A stretch of 34,544 bases of DNA, from positions 1 through 34,544 of the forward strand of contig JAOBWJ010000295.1 in NCBI GenBank assembly GCA_025463335.1, in the 5' to 3' direction. This document shows positions 14,940 through 24,776 of the stretch, piece by piece (positions within the stretch are counted from its first letter, which is position 1; every line of letters starts with the position of its first letter). Below the pieces are notes generated by a model, which saw only the letters and a list, made by a program, of their open reading frames with translations, did not search any database and had not been told where the DNA came from. The position numbers and the translations under genes were made by a program. Source of the stretch: Acidimicrobiales bacterium. Lineage in GTDB: Bacteria; Actinomycetota; Acidimicrobiia; Acidimicrobiales; CADCSY01.

Positions 14940-15506
14940 GTGCCCCCCGTGCCGCCCCCGTACGACATCAACCTCGACCTCGGCGAGCTGGTCGTCCCCG
15001 AGGACGTCCTCCAGGCTCGCATCCTCGAGCTCGGCCGCCAGATCACCGAGGACTACCAGGGGCGCCCGCCGCTCCTCGTCGGCGTGCTCAAGGGCGCGTT
15101 CGTGTTCATGGCCGACCTGGCCCGAGCCATCGATCTGCCTGTCGAGTTCGACTTCATGGCCGTGTCGTCCTACGGCGCCGCCACCAAGACCAGCGGCGTC
15201 GTCCGCATCGTCAAGGACCTCGACCTCGACCTGACCGACCGCCACGTGCTCATCGTCGAGGACATCGTCGACAGCGGCCTCACCCTCAGCTACCTGCGCA
15301 AGAACCTGCTGGCCCGCAACCCGGCCAGCCTGGAGATCTGCGCCCTGCTCGTCCGCGAGGGCAACGCGGCGACCGAGGTCGACCTGCGCTACGTCGCCTT
15401 CCGCATCCCGCCGGCCTTCGTCGTCGGCTACGGCCTCGATGTCGCCGAGCGATACCGGAACCTGCCCTTCGTCTGCGTCTACAACGAGAAGGTCGCGGGC
15501 CACTAA
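14940..15506 (+). CDS. hpt: Hypoxanthine phosphoribosyltransferase
   Basis: A 188-residue type I phosphoribosyltransferase of normal length. VLIVEDIVDSGLTL (103-116) is the PRPP-binding loop with the two acidic residues. GVLKGAFVFMADL (48-60) and SSYGAATKTSG (76-86) are the other purine-salvage hallmarks, the latter forming the mobile active-site loop. NEKVAGH is near the C-terminus. It salvages hypoxanthine (and probably guanine) to IMP/GMP using PRPP. The start is GTG 14940, with no Shine-Dalgarno. The tilS-hpt-ftsH order is conserved far beyond actinobacteria. Confidence 0.92.
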   Translation: MPPVPPPYDINLDLGELVVPEDVLQARILELGRQITEDYQGRPPLLVGVLKGAFVFMADLARAIDLPVEFDFMAVSSYGAATKTSGVVRIVKDLDLDLTDRHVLIVEDIVDSGLTLSYLRKNLLARNPASLEICALLVREGNAATEVDLRYVAFRIPPAFVVGYGLDVAERYRNLPFVCVYNEKVAGH

Positions 15507-15559
15507 TTGGCGGGGATCGGTAGCCTTGAGGCTCCGTCGAACTCTTGAGGAAGCGCGTG

Positions 15560-17433
<1,874 letters not shown>

Positions 17434-17437
<4 letters not shown>

Positions 17438-18060
17438 CCGCCCTCTCGGCGTCGGACCTGGAGGATGACGAGGCGCTGCCGCCGCCGGCGCCAGTCGACC
17501 AGCCGCGCATCGAGGCCGCCGTGCGCGAGATCCTCCTGGCCATCGGCGAGGACCCCGACCGCGACGGGCTCATCGACACGCCGGCGCGCGTGGCCCGCAT
17601 GTACGCCGAGGTCACCGGTGGGCTCCACGAGGACCCCGACCAGCACCTCCAGGTCACGTTCGACGCGTGCCACGACGAGATGGTCATGGTGCGCGACATC
17701 CCGCTGTACTCCCTGTGCGAGCACCACCTGGTGCCGTTCATGGGCCGGGCGCACGTGGCCTACATCCCCGGCGAGGACGGCCGCATCACCGGTCTGTCGA
17801 AGCTGGCCCGGCTGGTCGACGCCTACGCCAAGCGGCCCCAGGTGCAGGAGCGGCTCACGGTTCAGGTCGCCGACGAGATCGAGCGGACGCTGAAGCCCCG
17901 AGGCGTCCTGGTGGTGATCGAGGCCGAGCACCTCTGCATGTCGATGCGGGGCGTGCGCAAGCCCGGCGCCAGCACCGTGACCTCGGCCGTGCGCGGCCTG
18001 TTCCGTGAGAACGCCGCCACCCGGGCCGAGGCCATGGACTTCATCCACCGAGGCCGCTGA
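17434..18060 (+). CDS. folE: GTP cyclohydrolase I
   Basis: A 208-residue type I GTP cyclohydrolase, the first step of folate synthesis (GTP to dihydroneopterin triphosphate). The zinc ligands are visible as CEHH (C95, H98) and the Cys of [10 protein letters not shown] (C168). The family motifs [33 protein letters not shown] and KPGASTVTS are intact. Residues 1-20 are an acidic, Pro-rich non-conserved extension. GTG 17434 overlaps the ftsH stop by 4 nt, indicating translational coupling; the frame is open further upstream but inside ftsH in an unrelated composition. folP follows after 70 bp. Confidence 0.92.
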
Positions 18061-18117
18061 ACCGGCGTCGGTATGAAAAGTACTGAGAAGCAGTCGGTTT
18101 CCGTAACCAGAACGCCG

Positions 18118-18123
18118 TAACCT
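18118..18123 (+). promoter_or_regulatory. Candidate -10 element before folP (leaderless type)
   Basis: TAACCT ends 7 nt before ATG 18131, in a locally AT-richer 70-bp gap, and no Shine-Dalgarno is present. A poor -35 (TCGGTT near 18094-18099) is possible. folP may thus start a leaderless transcript in addition to read-through from folE. Confidence 0.4.
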
Positions 18124-18130
18124 GCGCGGC

Positions 18131-18901
18131 ATGGTGCCGGTCGTGATGGGGATCCTGAACGTGACCCCTGATTCGTTCAGCGACGGCGGCCGGTTCCTCG
18201 ATCCCGATGCTGCCGTCGAGCACGGGCTGCGCCTGATCGCGGAAGGAGCCGGTGTGGTCGACGTGGGCGGGGAGTCCACCCGGCCGGGGGCCGAACCGGT
18301 CGACGAGATCGAGGAATGCCGTCGGGTGGTGCCGGTCATCGAAGCCCTGGCGCCGCACACCCGGGTGTCGATCGACACCCGGCACCCCTCGGTGGCCGAG
18401 GCTGCCATCGCCGCTGGGGCCACGCTGGTGAATGACGTCTCCGCCGATCTCTGGGAGGTGGCCGCGGCCGCCGGCGTCGGCTGGGTCGCGCTCCACATGC
18501 AGGGCGACCCTCGCACCATGCAGGCCCACCCCCGCTACGACGATGTCGTCGGCGAGGTGCGCACCTTCCTCGTCGAGCGGGCCGAGCGGGCCGTCGAGGC
18601 CGGTGTGCCCGAGGTGTGGGTCGACCCGGGGATCGGGTTCGGCAAGTCCGTCGACCACAACCTCACGCTGCTGCGCCGTCTCGACGAGCTGGTCGCCGCC
18701 GGGCACCCGGTGCTGGTCGGGACCAGCCGGAAGGGCTTCCTCGGGAAGCTCACCGGCGGCGCGCCGGCCGACGATCGACTCGAGGCATCGCTGGCCACCG
18801 CCGTGGTGGCCGCCGCCAAAGGGGCCCGGATGATCCGGGCCCACGACGTGCTCCCGACGGTGCACGCCATGCGCATCGTGGGAGAGGAAGTGGCAGTTTG
18901 A
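18131..18901 (+). CDS. folP: Dihydropteroate synthase
   Basis: A 256-residue TIM-barrel enzyme that joins p-aminobenzoate to the pterin pyrophosphate; it is the sulfonamide target. The pterin-site signatures are clear: GILNVTPDSFSDGG (7-20), VDVGGESTRPGA, RVSIDTRHPSVAEAAIAAGA, LVNDVSADLW, VWVDPGIGFGKSVDHN, and GTSRKGFLGKL with the conserved Ser-Arg-Lys. Length is normal. ATG 18131 is the first start and the conserved region begins immediately. The stop abuts the 71-bp tandem repeat. Confidence 0.93.
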   Translation: MVPVVMGILNVTPDSFSDGGRFLDPDAAVEHGLRLIAEGAGVVDVGGESTRPGAEPVDEIEECRRVVPVIEALAPHTRVSIDTRHPSVAEAAIAAGATLVNDVSADLWEVAAAAGVGWVALHMQGDPRTMQAHPRYDDVVGEVRTFLVERAERAVEAGVPEVWVDPGIGFGKSVDHNLTLLRRLDELVAAGHPVLVGTSRKGFLGKLTGGAPADDRLEASLATAVVAAAKGARMIRAHDVLPTVHAMRIVGEEVAV

Positions 18902-19043
18902 TGAGGGAGCGAAGCGAGCTCCATGAGCATCGCGGCGTGAGCGTCGCGCGACGAGTGGGACTGGTGACCTTGTGAGGGAGCGAAGCGAGCTCCATAGGCA
19001 TCGCGGCGTGAGTGTCGCTCGACGAGTGGGACTGGTGACCTTG
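18902..19043 (+). repeat. 71-bp tandem duplication
   Basis: Bases 18902-18972 and 18973-19043 are two head-to-tail copies of a 71-bp unit, with four differences by eye. Each begins TGAGGGAGCGAAGCGAGCTC and ends ACTGGTGACCTTG. The first copy starts within the last two bases of the folP TGA. The last base of the second copy is the G of the next gene's GTG. The GAGCGAAGCGAGC core resembles elements at 19549, 19925 and 27585. Confidence 0.85.
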
Positions 19044-19552
19044 TGAAAGGCAAGTGGGCGCAGGGGATCGTGCCCCGGAACTTCGCGTGGGTGATCAAGG
19101 ACCAGCTCGCCGTGTCCGAGCGGCTCGGCGGCTACGGCACCAACCATCGCAAGGTGCGGCGCCAGGAGGAGATCATCTGGGTCCGCGAGCAGGGCTTCAC
19201 GCGGATCATCAGTCTGCTGCCGTCGCCCCACAACCTCCATGCCTACGACGAGCTCGGCGTGGAGTGGCGGCACTTCCCCTACGGCAAGCATGACGACCCG
19301 ATCACCGCGCTCGAGCCGTTCTGGCGCGACCTGCGCAATCAGCTCGCCAACGGCGACAAGGTGATCGTCCACAACGACGAGCTCGGCGACCGGCTCGAGG
19401 GCGCGGTCGGCGGCTACCTGGTCTACGCCGGCCTGGTGCCCGAGCAGCCTCGGGCAGTGGCCATCGTCGAGCACGTGCTCGGCCGCCAGATGGGCCCGTC
19501 GGCCCGCGAGATCGTGGCTGCGGCCGTCCGGCTGGTCGCCAAGAGCTCGTGA
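19043..19552 (+). CDS. Tyrosine/dual-specificity phosphatase-like protein with Asn at the catalytic Cys position
   Basis: A 169-residue protein embedded in the folate operon. VPRNFAWVIKDQLAVSERLG opens it, then RIISLLPSPHNLHAYDELGVEWRHFPY, which is the beta-strand/WPD-loop layout of dual-specificity phosphatases. The expected P-loop HCx5R reads VIVHNDELGDRLEGAVGGYL, with Asn 111 in place of the nucleophilic Cys and Arg 117 kept at the right spacing; EGAVGGYLVYAGL is the usual helix after the loop. As read it cannot form the Cys-phosphate intermediate, so it may be a phosphopeptide or phosphometabolite binder, or a different enzyme. GTG 19043 starts at the last base of the tandem repeat; the stop overlaps folB (GTGA). 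Family call is by pattern only. Confidence 0.6.
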   Translation: MKGKWAQGIVPRNFAWVIKDQLAVSERLGGYGTNHRKVRRQEEIIWVREQGFTRIISLLPSPHNLHAYDELGVEWRHFPYGKHDDPITALEPFWRDLRNQLANGDKVIVHNDELGDRLEGAVGGYLVYAGLVPEQPRAVAIVEHVLGRQMGPSAREIVAAAVRLVAKSS

Positions 19553-19923
19553 GCGAGCGCAGCGACCGGATCGAGCTGCGGGGTCTGCGCCTCGTCACGC
19601 TCGTCGGTGCCCTGCCCGAGGAGTACGAGCGTCCCCAGCCTCTCGAGCTCGATGTCGACGTGGAGGCCGACCTCAGCGTCGCCGGCGCCAGCGACGTCCT
19701 CACCGACACCATCGACTACGGCGCGCTGTGCGACGTGGTCGAGCTGACGGTGATCGACGGCGGCCACGTGGCCCTACTCGAAGCCCTGGCCCACCGGGTG
19801 GCGGCCGCCGTGCTGGCCGCCGACGAGCGCATCACGGCCGTCACCGTGGTCGTGCGCAAGGTCCGGCCGCCCGTGCCCCAGGACCTGGCCACCTCGGGGG
19901 TGCGCGTCACCCGTCAACGTTGA
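19549..19923 (+). CDS. folB: Dihydroneopterin aldolase
   Basis: A 124-residue enzyme of normal size that cleaves 7,8-dihydroneopterin to 6-hydroxymethyl-dihydropterin and glycolaldehyde. IELRGLRLVTLVGALPEEYERPQPLELDVD has the FolB N-terminal strand and active-site Glu region. DTIDYGALCDVV and LLEALAHRVAAAVL are the central motifs, and VVRKVRPP holds the catalytic Lys. GTG 19549 overlaps the previous stop. The first seven codons (SERSDR) come from the GAGCGAGCGCAGCGA repeat element, so the repeat supplies both the upstream stop and the folB start. Confidence 0.9.
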   Translation: MSERSDRIELRGLRLVTLVGALPEEYERPQPLELDVDVEADLSVAGASDVLTDTIDYGALCDVVELTVIDGGHVALLEALAHRVAAAVLAADERITAVTVVVRKVRPPVPQDLATSGVRVTRQR

Positions 19924-19924
19924 T

Positions 19925-19950
19925 GGTCTCGCTCCGCAGGCTCCGCTCGA
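19925..19950. repeat. GCTCCGC-type palindromic element in the folB-folK gap
   Basis: CTCGCTCCGCAGGCTCCGCTCG lies just after the folB stop. Read on the minus strand it is GAGCGGAGCCTGCGGAGCGAG, related to the GAGCGGAGCGAGCG element after nadB. The other bases of the 64-bp gap show nothing else. Confidence 0.4.
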
Positions 19951-19987
19951 CTGCACCTGGTCGCTGGCGCTCCCGACGGTTGCGTTG

Positions 19988-20443
19988 ATGCGGGCGTTCC
20001 TCGCCCTTGGCTCCAACCTCGGGGAGCGTGCGGCCCTGCTGCGCCAGGCCGTGGCGTCGATGCCCGACCTGGTCGCCGTCTCCCCGGTGTACGAGACCGA
20101 CCCGATCGGCGGGCCGGAGCAGGGCGCGTATCTCAACGCCGTGGTCGAGCTCGACACCGAGCGCTCACCGCGTGAGCTGCTCGCCCTGTGCCAGGCGCTC
20201 GAAGCCGAGGCCGACCGCGTCCGCATCGAACGCTGGGGTCCCCGGACCCTGGACGTCGACGTGCTCCTGGTGGGCGACCTCTCCGTCGACGAGCCCGACC
20301 TCGAGGTACCCCACCCGCGCATGTGGGACCGGCGCTTCGTCCTCACCCCCCTGGCAGACCTCGCCCCCGACCTCGTCCCGCCCGAGCGCCTGGCCGCTGC
20401 GTCCGGCGAGGTCCACCGCACCGACCTTTCCCTGCTGGCGTAG
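19988..20443 (+). CDS. folK: 2-amino-4-hydroxy-6-hydroxymethyldihydropteridine pyrophosphokinase
   Basis: A 151-residue HPPK of typical length. FLALGSNLGER (4-14) is the N-terminal motif; SPVYETDPIGGPEQGAYLN covers the pterin site; RWGPRTLDVDVLL is the family signature with the two Asp that bind magnesium; VPHPRMWDRRFVLTPL follows. It transfers pyrophosphate from ATP to the FolB product, feeding FolP. ATG 19988 was preferred to the TTG immediately before it. folE, folP, folB and folK here cover the pterin branch; folC and the pab genes are not in the window. The stop lies inside a hairpin. Confidence 0.92.
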   Translation: MRAFLALGSNLGERAALLRQAVASMPDLVAVSPVYETDPIGGPEQGAYLNAVVELDTERSPRELLALCQALEAEADRVRIERWGPRTLDVDVLLVGDLSVDEPDLEVPHPRMWDRRFVLTPLADLAPDLVPPERLAAASGEVHRTDLSLLA

Positions 20444-20475
20444 ATCTGTGGTCTCCACGACCACGGATCTACGCC
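20437..20475. terminator. Bidirectional terminator-like hairpin after folK
   Basis: The 17-nt arm at 20437-20453 pairs with 20459-20475 (one G-U wobble) around a 5-nt loop. It sits between the convergent folK and SDR genes; the folK TAG (20441-20443) is inside the left arm. No T-tract. Confidence 0.65.
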
Positions 20476-20478
20476 GAG

Positions 20479-21231
20479 TCAGAGCTTGTTGAAGTACCTG
20501 AGGGCGGCGTCCCTCACCAGGGTCGGGGTGAACGGGGCCGACAGGGAGTTGAGGCGGGCGTCGAGGCCGACGACGTAGCGGGCCCGGGGCACGCGGGCGG
20601 TCAGGGCGCCGCCGATGACGTCGGCCACCTGCCCGGCCGAGCTCTGCAGCGGCCGCAGCCACGTGTAGGCCTCATGCTCCGCCGAGCCGGACGGGAACGC
20701 GCCCGGCTCGATCAGGGAGACCGAGATCCCGTCGCCCGCCACCTCCATGCGAAGGGCATCGGACACCGCCTCGAGGGCGTGCTTGGCCGCCTGGTACCAG
20801 CCCAACATCGGGAACGTCACCAGACCGCTGATCGACGACACCTGCACGATGCGCCCGCCGCCCTGCTCGCGCATGTGCGGCAGGCACAGGCGGGCCAGGC
20901 GCATCGGAGCCACGACCAGCGTCTCCAGCTGGTGCCGGGCGTCCTCGTCGCCCACATCTTCGACCCGCCGCTGGTCGACGTAGCCGGCGTTGTTGATGAG
21001 CGCCCACGGTCGCAGCTCGTCGATGACCGCTGCGCATCGCGTCGGGTCGTCGACGTCGAGTTGCACGGTCTCCACGTCCACGCCGGCGGCGGCCGCGGCG
21101 ACGGCGACTTGCTTGGCCTTCTCGGGCGACCGCACCGAGCCCACTGACCGAAAACCCCGGCGGGCCACCTCGAGGGCGCTGGCCAGGCCAAGGCCCGAGT
21201 TGGCACCGGTGGTGAGGACGGTCTTCGTCAC
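20479..21231 (-). CDS. Short-chain dehydrogenase/reductase
   Basis: A 250-residue classical SDR. TTGANSGLG (residues 8-16) is the nucleotide-binding glycine motif, LDVDDP the adenine-site Asp, INNAGY the NNAG motif, QVSSISG the catalytic Ser, and WYQAAKHA the catalytic Tyr/Lys (YxxxK). SVRSPEKAK after the second strand carries basic residues typical of NADP preference. It resembles SDRs that act on lipid or steroid-like alcohols, but the substrate is not readable. GTG 21231 overlaps the WS/DGAT stop (GTGA); the open frame upstream of it is antisense-like and inside that gene. Third gene of a lipid operon. Confidence 0.85.
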   Translation of the reverse strand: MTKTVLTTGANSGLGLASALEVARRGFRSVGSVRSPEKAKQVAVAAAAAGVDVETVQLDVDDPTRCAAVIDELRPWALINNAGYVDQRRVEDVGDEDARHQLETLVVAPMRLARLCLPHMREQGGGRIVQVSSISGLVTFPMLGWYQAAKHALEAVSDALRMEVAGDGISVSLIEPGAFPSGSAEHEAYTWLRPLQSSAGQVADVIGGALTARVPRARYVVGLDARLNSLSAPFTPTLVRDAALRYFNKL

Positions 21232-22634
21232 GCCGGTTCCTTGGACGTCTTGACCAGGATCTCCAGCTCTTCGACGATTCCGTCGGCCAGCTCGAAGGGG
21301 TCTTCGATCATCTCCTTGCAGGAGAGGATGCCGAAGTCCATCTGGTCCTTGTAGCTCATGGCGCCGATGAACAGCCCAGCGCCGTCGAGCAGCAACCCCA
21401 TGGAGAAGAAGGCCTTGATCGGTGCGCCGAGCATGTAGAGCTGGCGGGGTGGGCCGGGCACGTTGGAGATGGGGAGGTTGGTGACCGGGGGGTGGCGCTT
21501 CACCAGGTTGGTCGTGGCGTAGAAGCGCAACGCCAGCGAGAGCATCGCCGGTGGCGGCGTCTCGATCAGGTTCATGATCGTCTGGGCGCCCAGCGCCCGC
21601 TGCATGTCCTTGGCCGCCATGGCGTTCCTGTGGATGGCCTGCAGCCGCAGCACCGGGTCGTCGATGTCGGTGGCCAACGACACGGGCATGCCGGAGATGG
21701 CGTTGCCGGTGGTGACCTCCTCGCCCTTCGGGCCCCGCACGCTCACCGGCACCGAGGCAGCCAACGGGACGTCGGGTAGCTCGCCCCTCGCCTGCAGCCA
21801 CTTCCGCAGCGACCCGGCCGAGATGGCCAGCACCACGTCGTTGACCTTCACGTCGTAGGTGTTTTTCACCCGCTTCACGTCGTCGAGCGAGATGGAGCAG
21901 AAGCCCCACGTCCGGTGCTCGGTGACGGCGTCGTTGAACCGGGTGCGGGGCACGCCCCCGCCGGGGAGCGGCAGGTCACCCGACCGGGCCGAGCGCACCA
22001 GCGCGGGCGCGTTCGGAAGCATCCGCCCGACCTCCTTGGCGAGCCGGATCGGCGTGGCCGCGAACGACGGCAGCGAGGAGAGGAACATCCGGGCCCCGCT
22101 GGGGAACTCCTCGGGCACCCATTCCTCGACCGGTGGGGTGATGTGCACGCCGCCCGACGGATCCGGGTCGAACATGACCTCTTGGATCGAGGCCCCGGCG
22201 ATGCCATCGATGCACGCGTGGTGAATCTTCCAGAACACCGCCACGTGCCCGTGCTCGAGGCCCTCGATGACCCACAGCTCCCACATCGGCCGGCGCCGGT
22301 CGAGACGGTGGCGGTAGATCTCGGTGCAGACCTCGGACAGCTCGCTTCGGGTGCCAGGCGCGGGCAGGCCGATGCGGCGGATGTGCCAATCGAGGTCGAA
22401 GTCGGCGTCCTCGATCCAATGGGGTCGGCCCAGGCTCAGCGGCGGGTCGACCAGGCGCCACCGCAACGGGGGCAGCAGGTGGAGACGATCGGCCAGCGAC
22501 TGCTTGAACCGGTCGATGTCGTACCCGCCCGGACAATCGGCGGGATCGAAGACGGTGATGCATGCCACATGAGTCGGCCACCGATCCGACTCGACGGCGA
22601 GGAACGCTGCATCGAGACCTGATAGCCGCTTCAC
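21228..22634 (-). CDS. WS/DGAT family acyltransferase (wax ester synthase / diacylglycerol acyltransferase)
   Basis: A 468-residue enzyme of the bacterial WS/DGAT family. RLSGLDAAFLAVES is the usual N-terminus; the active-site motif HHxxxDG is HHACIDG (138-144). NDVVLAISAGSLRKWL, VSVRGPKGEEVTTGNAISGM and NLPISNVPGPPRQLYMLGAP are C-terminal family blocks, including the conserved SNVPGP. It esterifies acyl-CoA to diacylglycerol or fatty alcohols, making storage triacylglycerol or wax esters, common in actinobacteria. The start is GTG 22634 with GAGGGAG upstream. It lies 14 bp after an alpha/beta hydrolase gene and overlaps the SDR, suggesting a lipid storage or remodelling operon. Confidence 0.92.
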   Translation of the reverse strand: MKRLSGLDAAFLAVESDRWPTHVACITVFDPADCPGGYDIDRFKQSLADRLHLLPPLRWRLVDPPLSLGRPHWIEDADFDLDWHIRRIGLPAPGTRSELSEVCTEIYRHRLDRRRPMWELWVIEGLEHGHVAVFWKIHHACIDGIAGASIQEVMFDPDPSGGVHITPPVEEWVPEEFPSGARMFLSSLPSFAATPIRLAKEVGRMLPNAPALVRSARSGDLPLPGGGVPRTRFNDAVTEHRTWGFCSISLDDVKRVKNTYDVKVNDVVLAISAGSLRKWLQARGELPDVPLAASVPVSVRGPKGEEVTTGNAISGMPVSLATDIDDPVLRLQAIHRNAMAAKDMQRALGAQTIMNLIETPPPAMLSLALRFYATTNLVKRHPPVTNLPISNVPGPPRQLYMLGAPIKAFFSMGLLLDGAGLFIGAMSYKDQMDFGILSCKEMIEDPFELADGIVEELEILVKTSKEPA

Positions 22635-22648
22635 GAGCTCCCTCGGTT

Positions 22649-23887
22649 CTACATGACCGGATGTTGCGGTGCGACCGATGCCGTGATGGCGTCGCCGACG
22701 AACCGCCGAACTTCACGAGACAGGGCGAAGCCCACATGGGATCCGCCGTACCAACAGATGGACGGCTCGTCCCAGTGCTCCCACAAGCGATGTGCCGCTT
22801 CCGGTTTCGCCATCCGATCGGCGACTCCTGCGTAGATGAACCGACGATCTTCGGGAACGAGGCACTCGAAGGCCAGGGGAGACACCACGTGGTGGACCTG
22901 GTCGGCGAGCTCGCCGAGGATCCCATGGGCGTCGACCGCCGGCCGGGCCTTCTCGGGGACGTGCTGACGCATGACCCACGCCAGGTCGACGCTCGGCACG
23001 CCGGCGATGACGCCACCGAGCCCGGGCTCCAGTCCACTCAGCAGCGCCGCGGTGTAGGCCCCGAGGGAGACGCCGTGGACCACCACCGACGTGGCCCCGT
23101 GGCTCCGAGCCCACGCGATGCAGCGCCGCACGTCCCACACCGCCTGGGCCATGCCGTGGACGTTGTTCAGGAAGTCGAGCGTGATGAAGGCATCACCGCT
23201 GCGCTTGCCGGCCCGTCGGGGCCCGTGCAGCGGCAGAACCGGGTGGATGACGTTGAAGCCGAGATCCCGGTGGTAGTGGAGCGAATGGAAGGCCTCGAGG
23301 TCGGACGGCACGCCCATCGAGAAGCCGTGCAGATGCACGAGCCAGGGCCGGTCCGTGGCGCCGCGGTGGCGCATGACGTAGGCGTGGGTGACCCGGTTGG
23401 CCTCCATGGCCCGCCAGCGGTCGGCCCCGGGCATGTCGGGCACCGGCTCGAACCCGCTGTCGAAGGTGAGCTCGTCGTAGCGGATCCGCCCGAACCGCTT
23501 GCGCTCGAGCTCGACCTGGGGCGGCGCCGGCGGTGCGATGTGGTAGCCGGTCGGGTCCTCCAGCCAGCCGTGGCGCCGGATGACGTCGACGGCCGCACGA
23601 GTCTCCGCCGCGATGCGGCGCAGCTCGTGCTCCGACGGCACCAGCCGGTCGTTGGACATGGTGGCGAGGAGCAGCTCGTCGGCCAGGGCCCCGAGCAGCA
23701 GCGCCGGCGTCGTGGGCCGGGTGGGGATGTCGGGGAAGCGAGGGCGGTCGAAGGGCATGGCCCGCCGCAGGGAACGGGCCATGAAGCCGGCCGTGCGGGG
23801 CCCGGTCTGGGCCAGCTTGCGGACCGGCACGTCGGGCCATGGCCGCTCGGTTCCGGTGTTGGTGTCGTCTCGCTCGGGAGTGCTCAT
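22649..23887 (-). CDS. Alpha/beta hydrolase
   Basis: A 412-residue alpha/beta hydrolase with an extended N-terminal region (1-180) of charged and Pro-rich helices. The oxyanion/HG region is LVHLHGFSMG (183-192); the nucleophile elbow is HGVSLGAYTAALL with Ser 274; likely acid Asp 357 (YAGVADRM) and His 384 (YGGSHVGF) complete the triad. It may be a lipase or esterase feeding the WS/DGAT enzyme, or a non-lipolytic hydrolase; the substrate is unknown. No signal peptide. ATG 23887 was chosen because the frame upstream (to 24385) runs antisense into the divergent DUF2520 gene and is Arg/Pro-rich. First gene of the minus-strand operon. Confidence 0.82.
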   Translation of the reverse strand: MSTPERDDTNTGTERPWPDVPVRKLAQTGPRTAGFMARSLRRAMPFDRPRFPDIPTRPTTPALLLGALADELLLATMSNDRLVPSEHELRRIAAETRAAVDVIRRHGWLEDPTGYHIAPPAPPQVELERKRFGRIRYDELTFDSGFEPVPDMPGADRWRAMEANRVTHAYVMRHRGATDRPWLVHLHGFSMGVPSDLEAFHSLHYHRDLGFNVIHPVLPLHGPRRAGKRSGDAFITLDFLNNVHGMAQAVWDVRRCIAWARSHGATSVVVHGVSLGAYTAALLSGLEPGLGGVIAGVPSVDLAWVMRQHVPEKARPAVDAHGILGELADQVHHVVSPLAFECLVPEDRRFIYAGVADRMAKPEAAHRLWEHWDEPSICWYGGSHVGFALSREVRRFVGDAITASVAPQHPVM

Positions 23888-23916
23888 CACCTGCACCGGC
23901 TCGGGTCTCGTGTGGT

Positions 23917-23933
23917 CAGTGTGTCGGACACTG
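23917..23933. promoter_or_regulatory. Small palindrome in divergent promoter region
   Basis: CAGTGT and ACACTG flank GTCGG; the inner GTGTC-G-GACAC is also palindromic. It lies 30 bp before the hydrolase ATG in the 190-bp region shared with the DUF2520/pan operon. It could be a repressor operator; no regulator gene is adjacent. A TACGCT -10-like element for the rightward operon is near 24020. Confidence 0.3.
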
Positions 23934-24077
23934 CGCCCCGAGGGCCACCCCGGGAAACCACAACCTGCCCCGGATGCGGCGGGCGCCATCCTGGCGTCGT
24001 GGGTCACCCCGTCCGCTGGGTACGCTCGCCGTGCGAACGGCACCCACTTCGGGGCCGGAACGTGAGAGGAGCGCCTC

Positions 24078-24776
24078 GTGCCCACGCTGCGCGTGGTCGG
24101 ACCTGGTCGGGCCGGAACGTCGATGGCGCGCGCCCTCCAAGCGGTCGGCTGGCAGGTCGCCGGGTTCCTCGGTCGGGGCGCGGACGTGTCTTCGGCCGCC
24201 GCGGGAGTCGACCTGCTCCTGCTGGCCACGCCCGACGGGGCAGTGGCCGAGGTAGCCGCCGCCGTACGCCCCGTCGACACCACGGTGGTGGCCCACCTGG
24301 CCGGCTCATTCGGTCTCGACGCCCTCGCCGGCCACTCCCGCCGGGCGGCCATCCACCCGCTGCGCAGCATCCCGACGCCTGCCACCGACCTGCAGGGCGC
24401 CTGGTTCGCAGTGGCCGGCGACCCGCTGGCTGACCGGGTGGTCGACGACCTCGGCGGTCACCGCGTCGCCGTCGCCGACGTCGATCGGGCCGCCTATCAC
24501 GCCGCCGCGTGCATGGCCTCGAACCACGTGGTGGCCCTGCTCGGTCAGGTCGAGCGGGTGGCGGCCACCGCTGGCGTGCCCCTCGAGGCCTACCTCGACC
24601 TCGTTCGCCAGACCGTGGACAACGTCGCCACACTCGGACCGGTCGAGGCCCTCACCGGCCCGGTGCGGCGGGGTGACGAGGCCACCGTCGCCCGCCACCT
24701 CCAAGCCATCGACCCGTCGGAGCGCCCCGCCTACGAGGCCCTGGCCGACGCGGCCCGGAGACTGGTCCCGGCATGA
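24078..24776 (+). CDS. Rossmann-fold and DUF2520 domain-containing protein
   Basis: A 232-residue protein. LRVVGPGRAGTSMARALQAVGW is an NAD(P)-binding Rossmann motif (the GxGxxG form reads GPGRAG), followed by LLLLATPDGAVAEVA and AHLAGSFGLDAL. The C-terminal DUF2520 part has YHAAACMASNHVVALLGQVE and NVATLGPVEALTGPVRRGD. The architecture resembles oxidoreductases such as pyrroline-5-carboxylate or ketopantoate reductases, and the gene commonly precedes panC in actinobacteria. A pantoate-forming reductase role is therefore tempting but unproven. GTG 24078 follows GAGAGGAG. The stop overlaps the panC ATG as ATGA. First gene of the long plus-strand operon. Confidence 0.85.
   Translation: MPTLRVVGPGRAGTSMARALQAVGWQVAGFLGRGADVSSAAAGVDLLLLATPDGAVAEVAAAVRPVDTTVVAHLAGSFGLDALAGHSRRAAIHPLRSIPTPATDLQGAWFAVAGDPLADRVVDDLGGHRVAVADVDRAAYHAAACMASNHVVALLGQVERVAATAGVPLEAYLDLVRQTVDNVATLGPVEALTGPVRRGDEATVARHLQAIDPSERPAYEALADAARRLVPA

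Noticed and set aside
18902-19043. CRISPR array
   Set aside because: Only two head-to-tail copies of a 71-bp unit without variable spacers, and no cas genes in the window.
22562-24433. 623-codon plus-strand frame across the lipid operon
   Set aside because: Antisense to the alpha/beta hydrolase with its intact triad; His/Gly/Arg-rich non-coding pattern.
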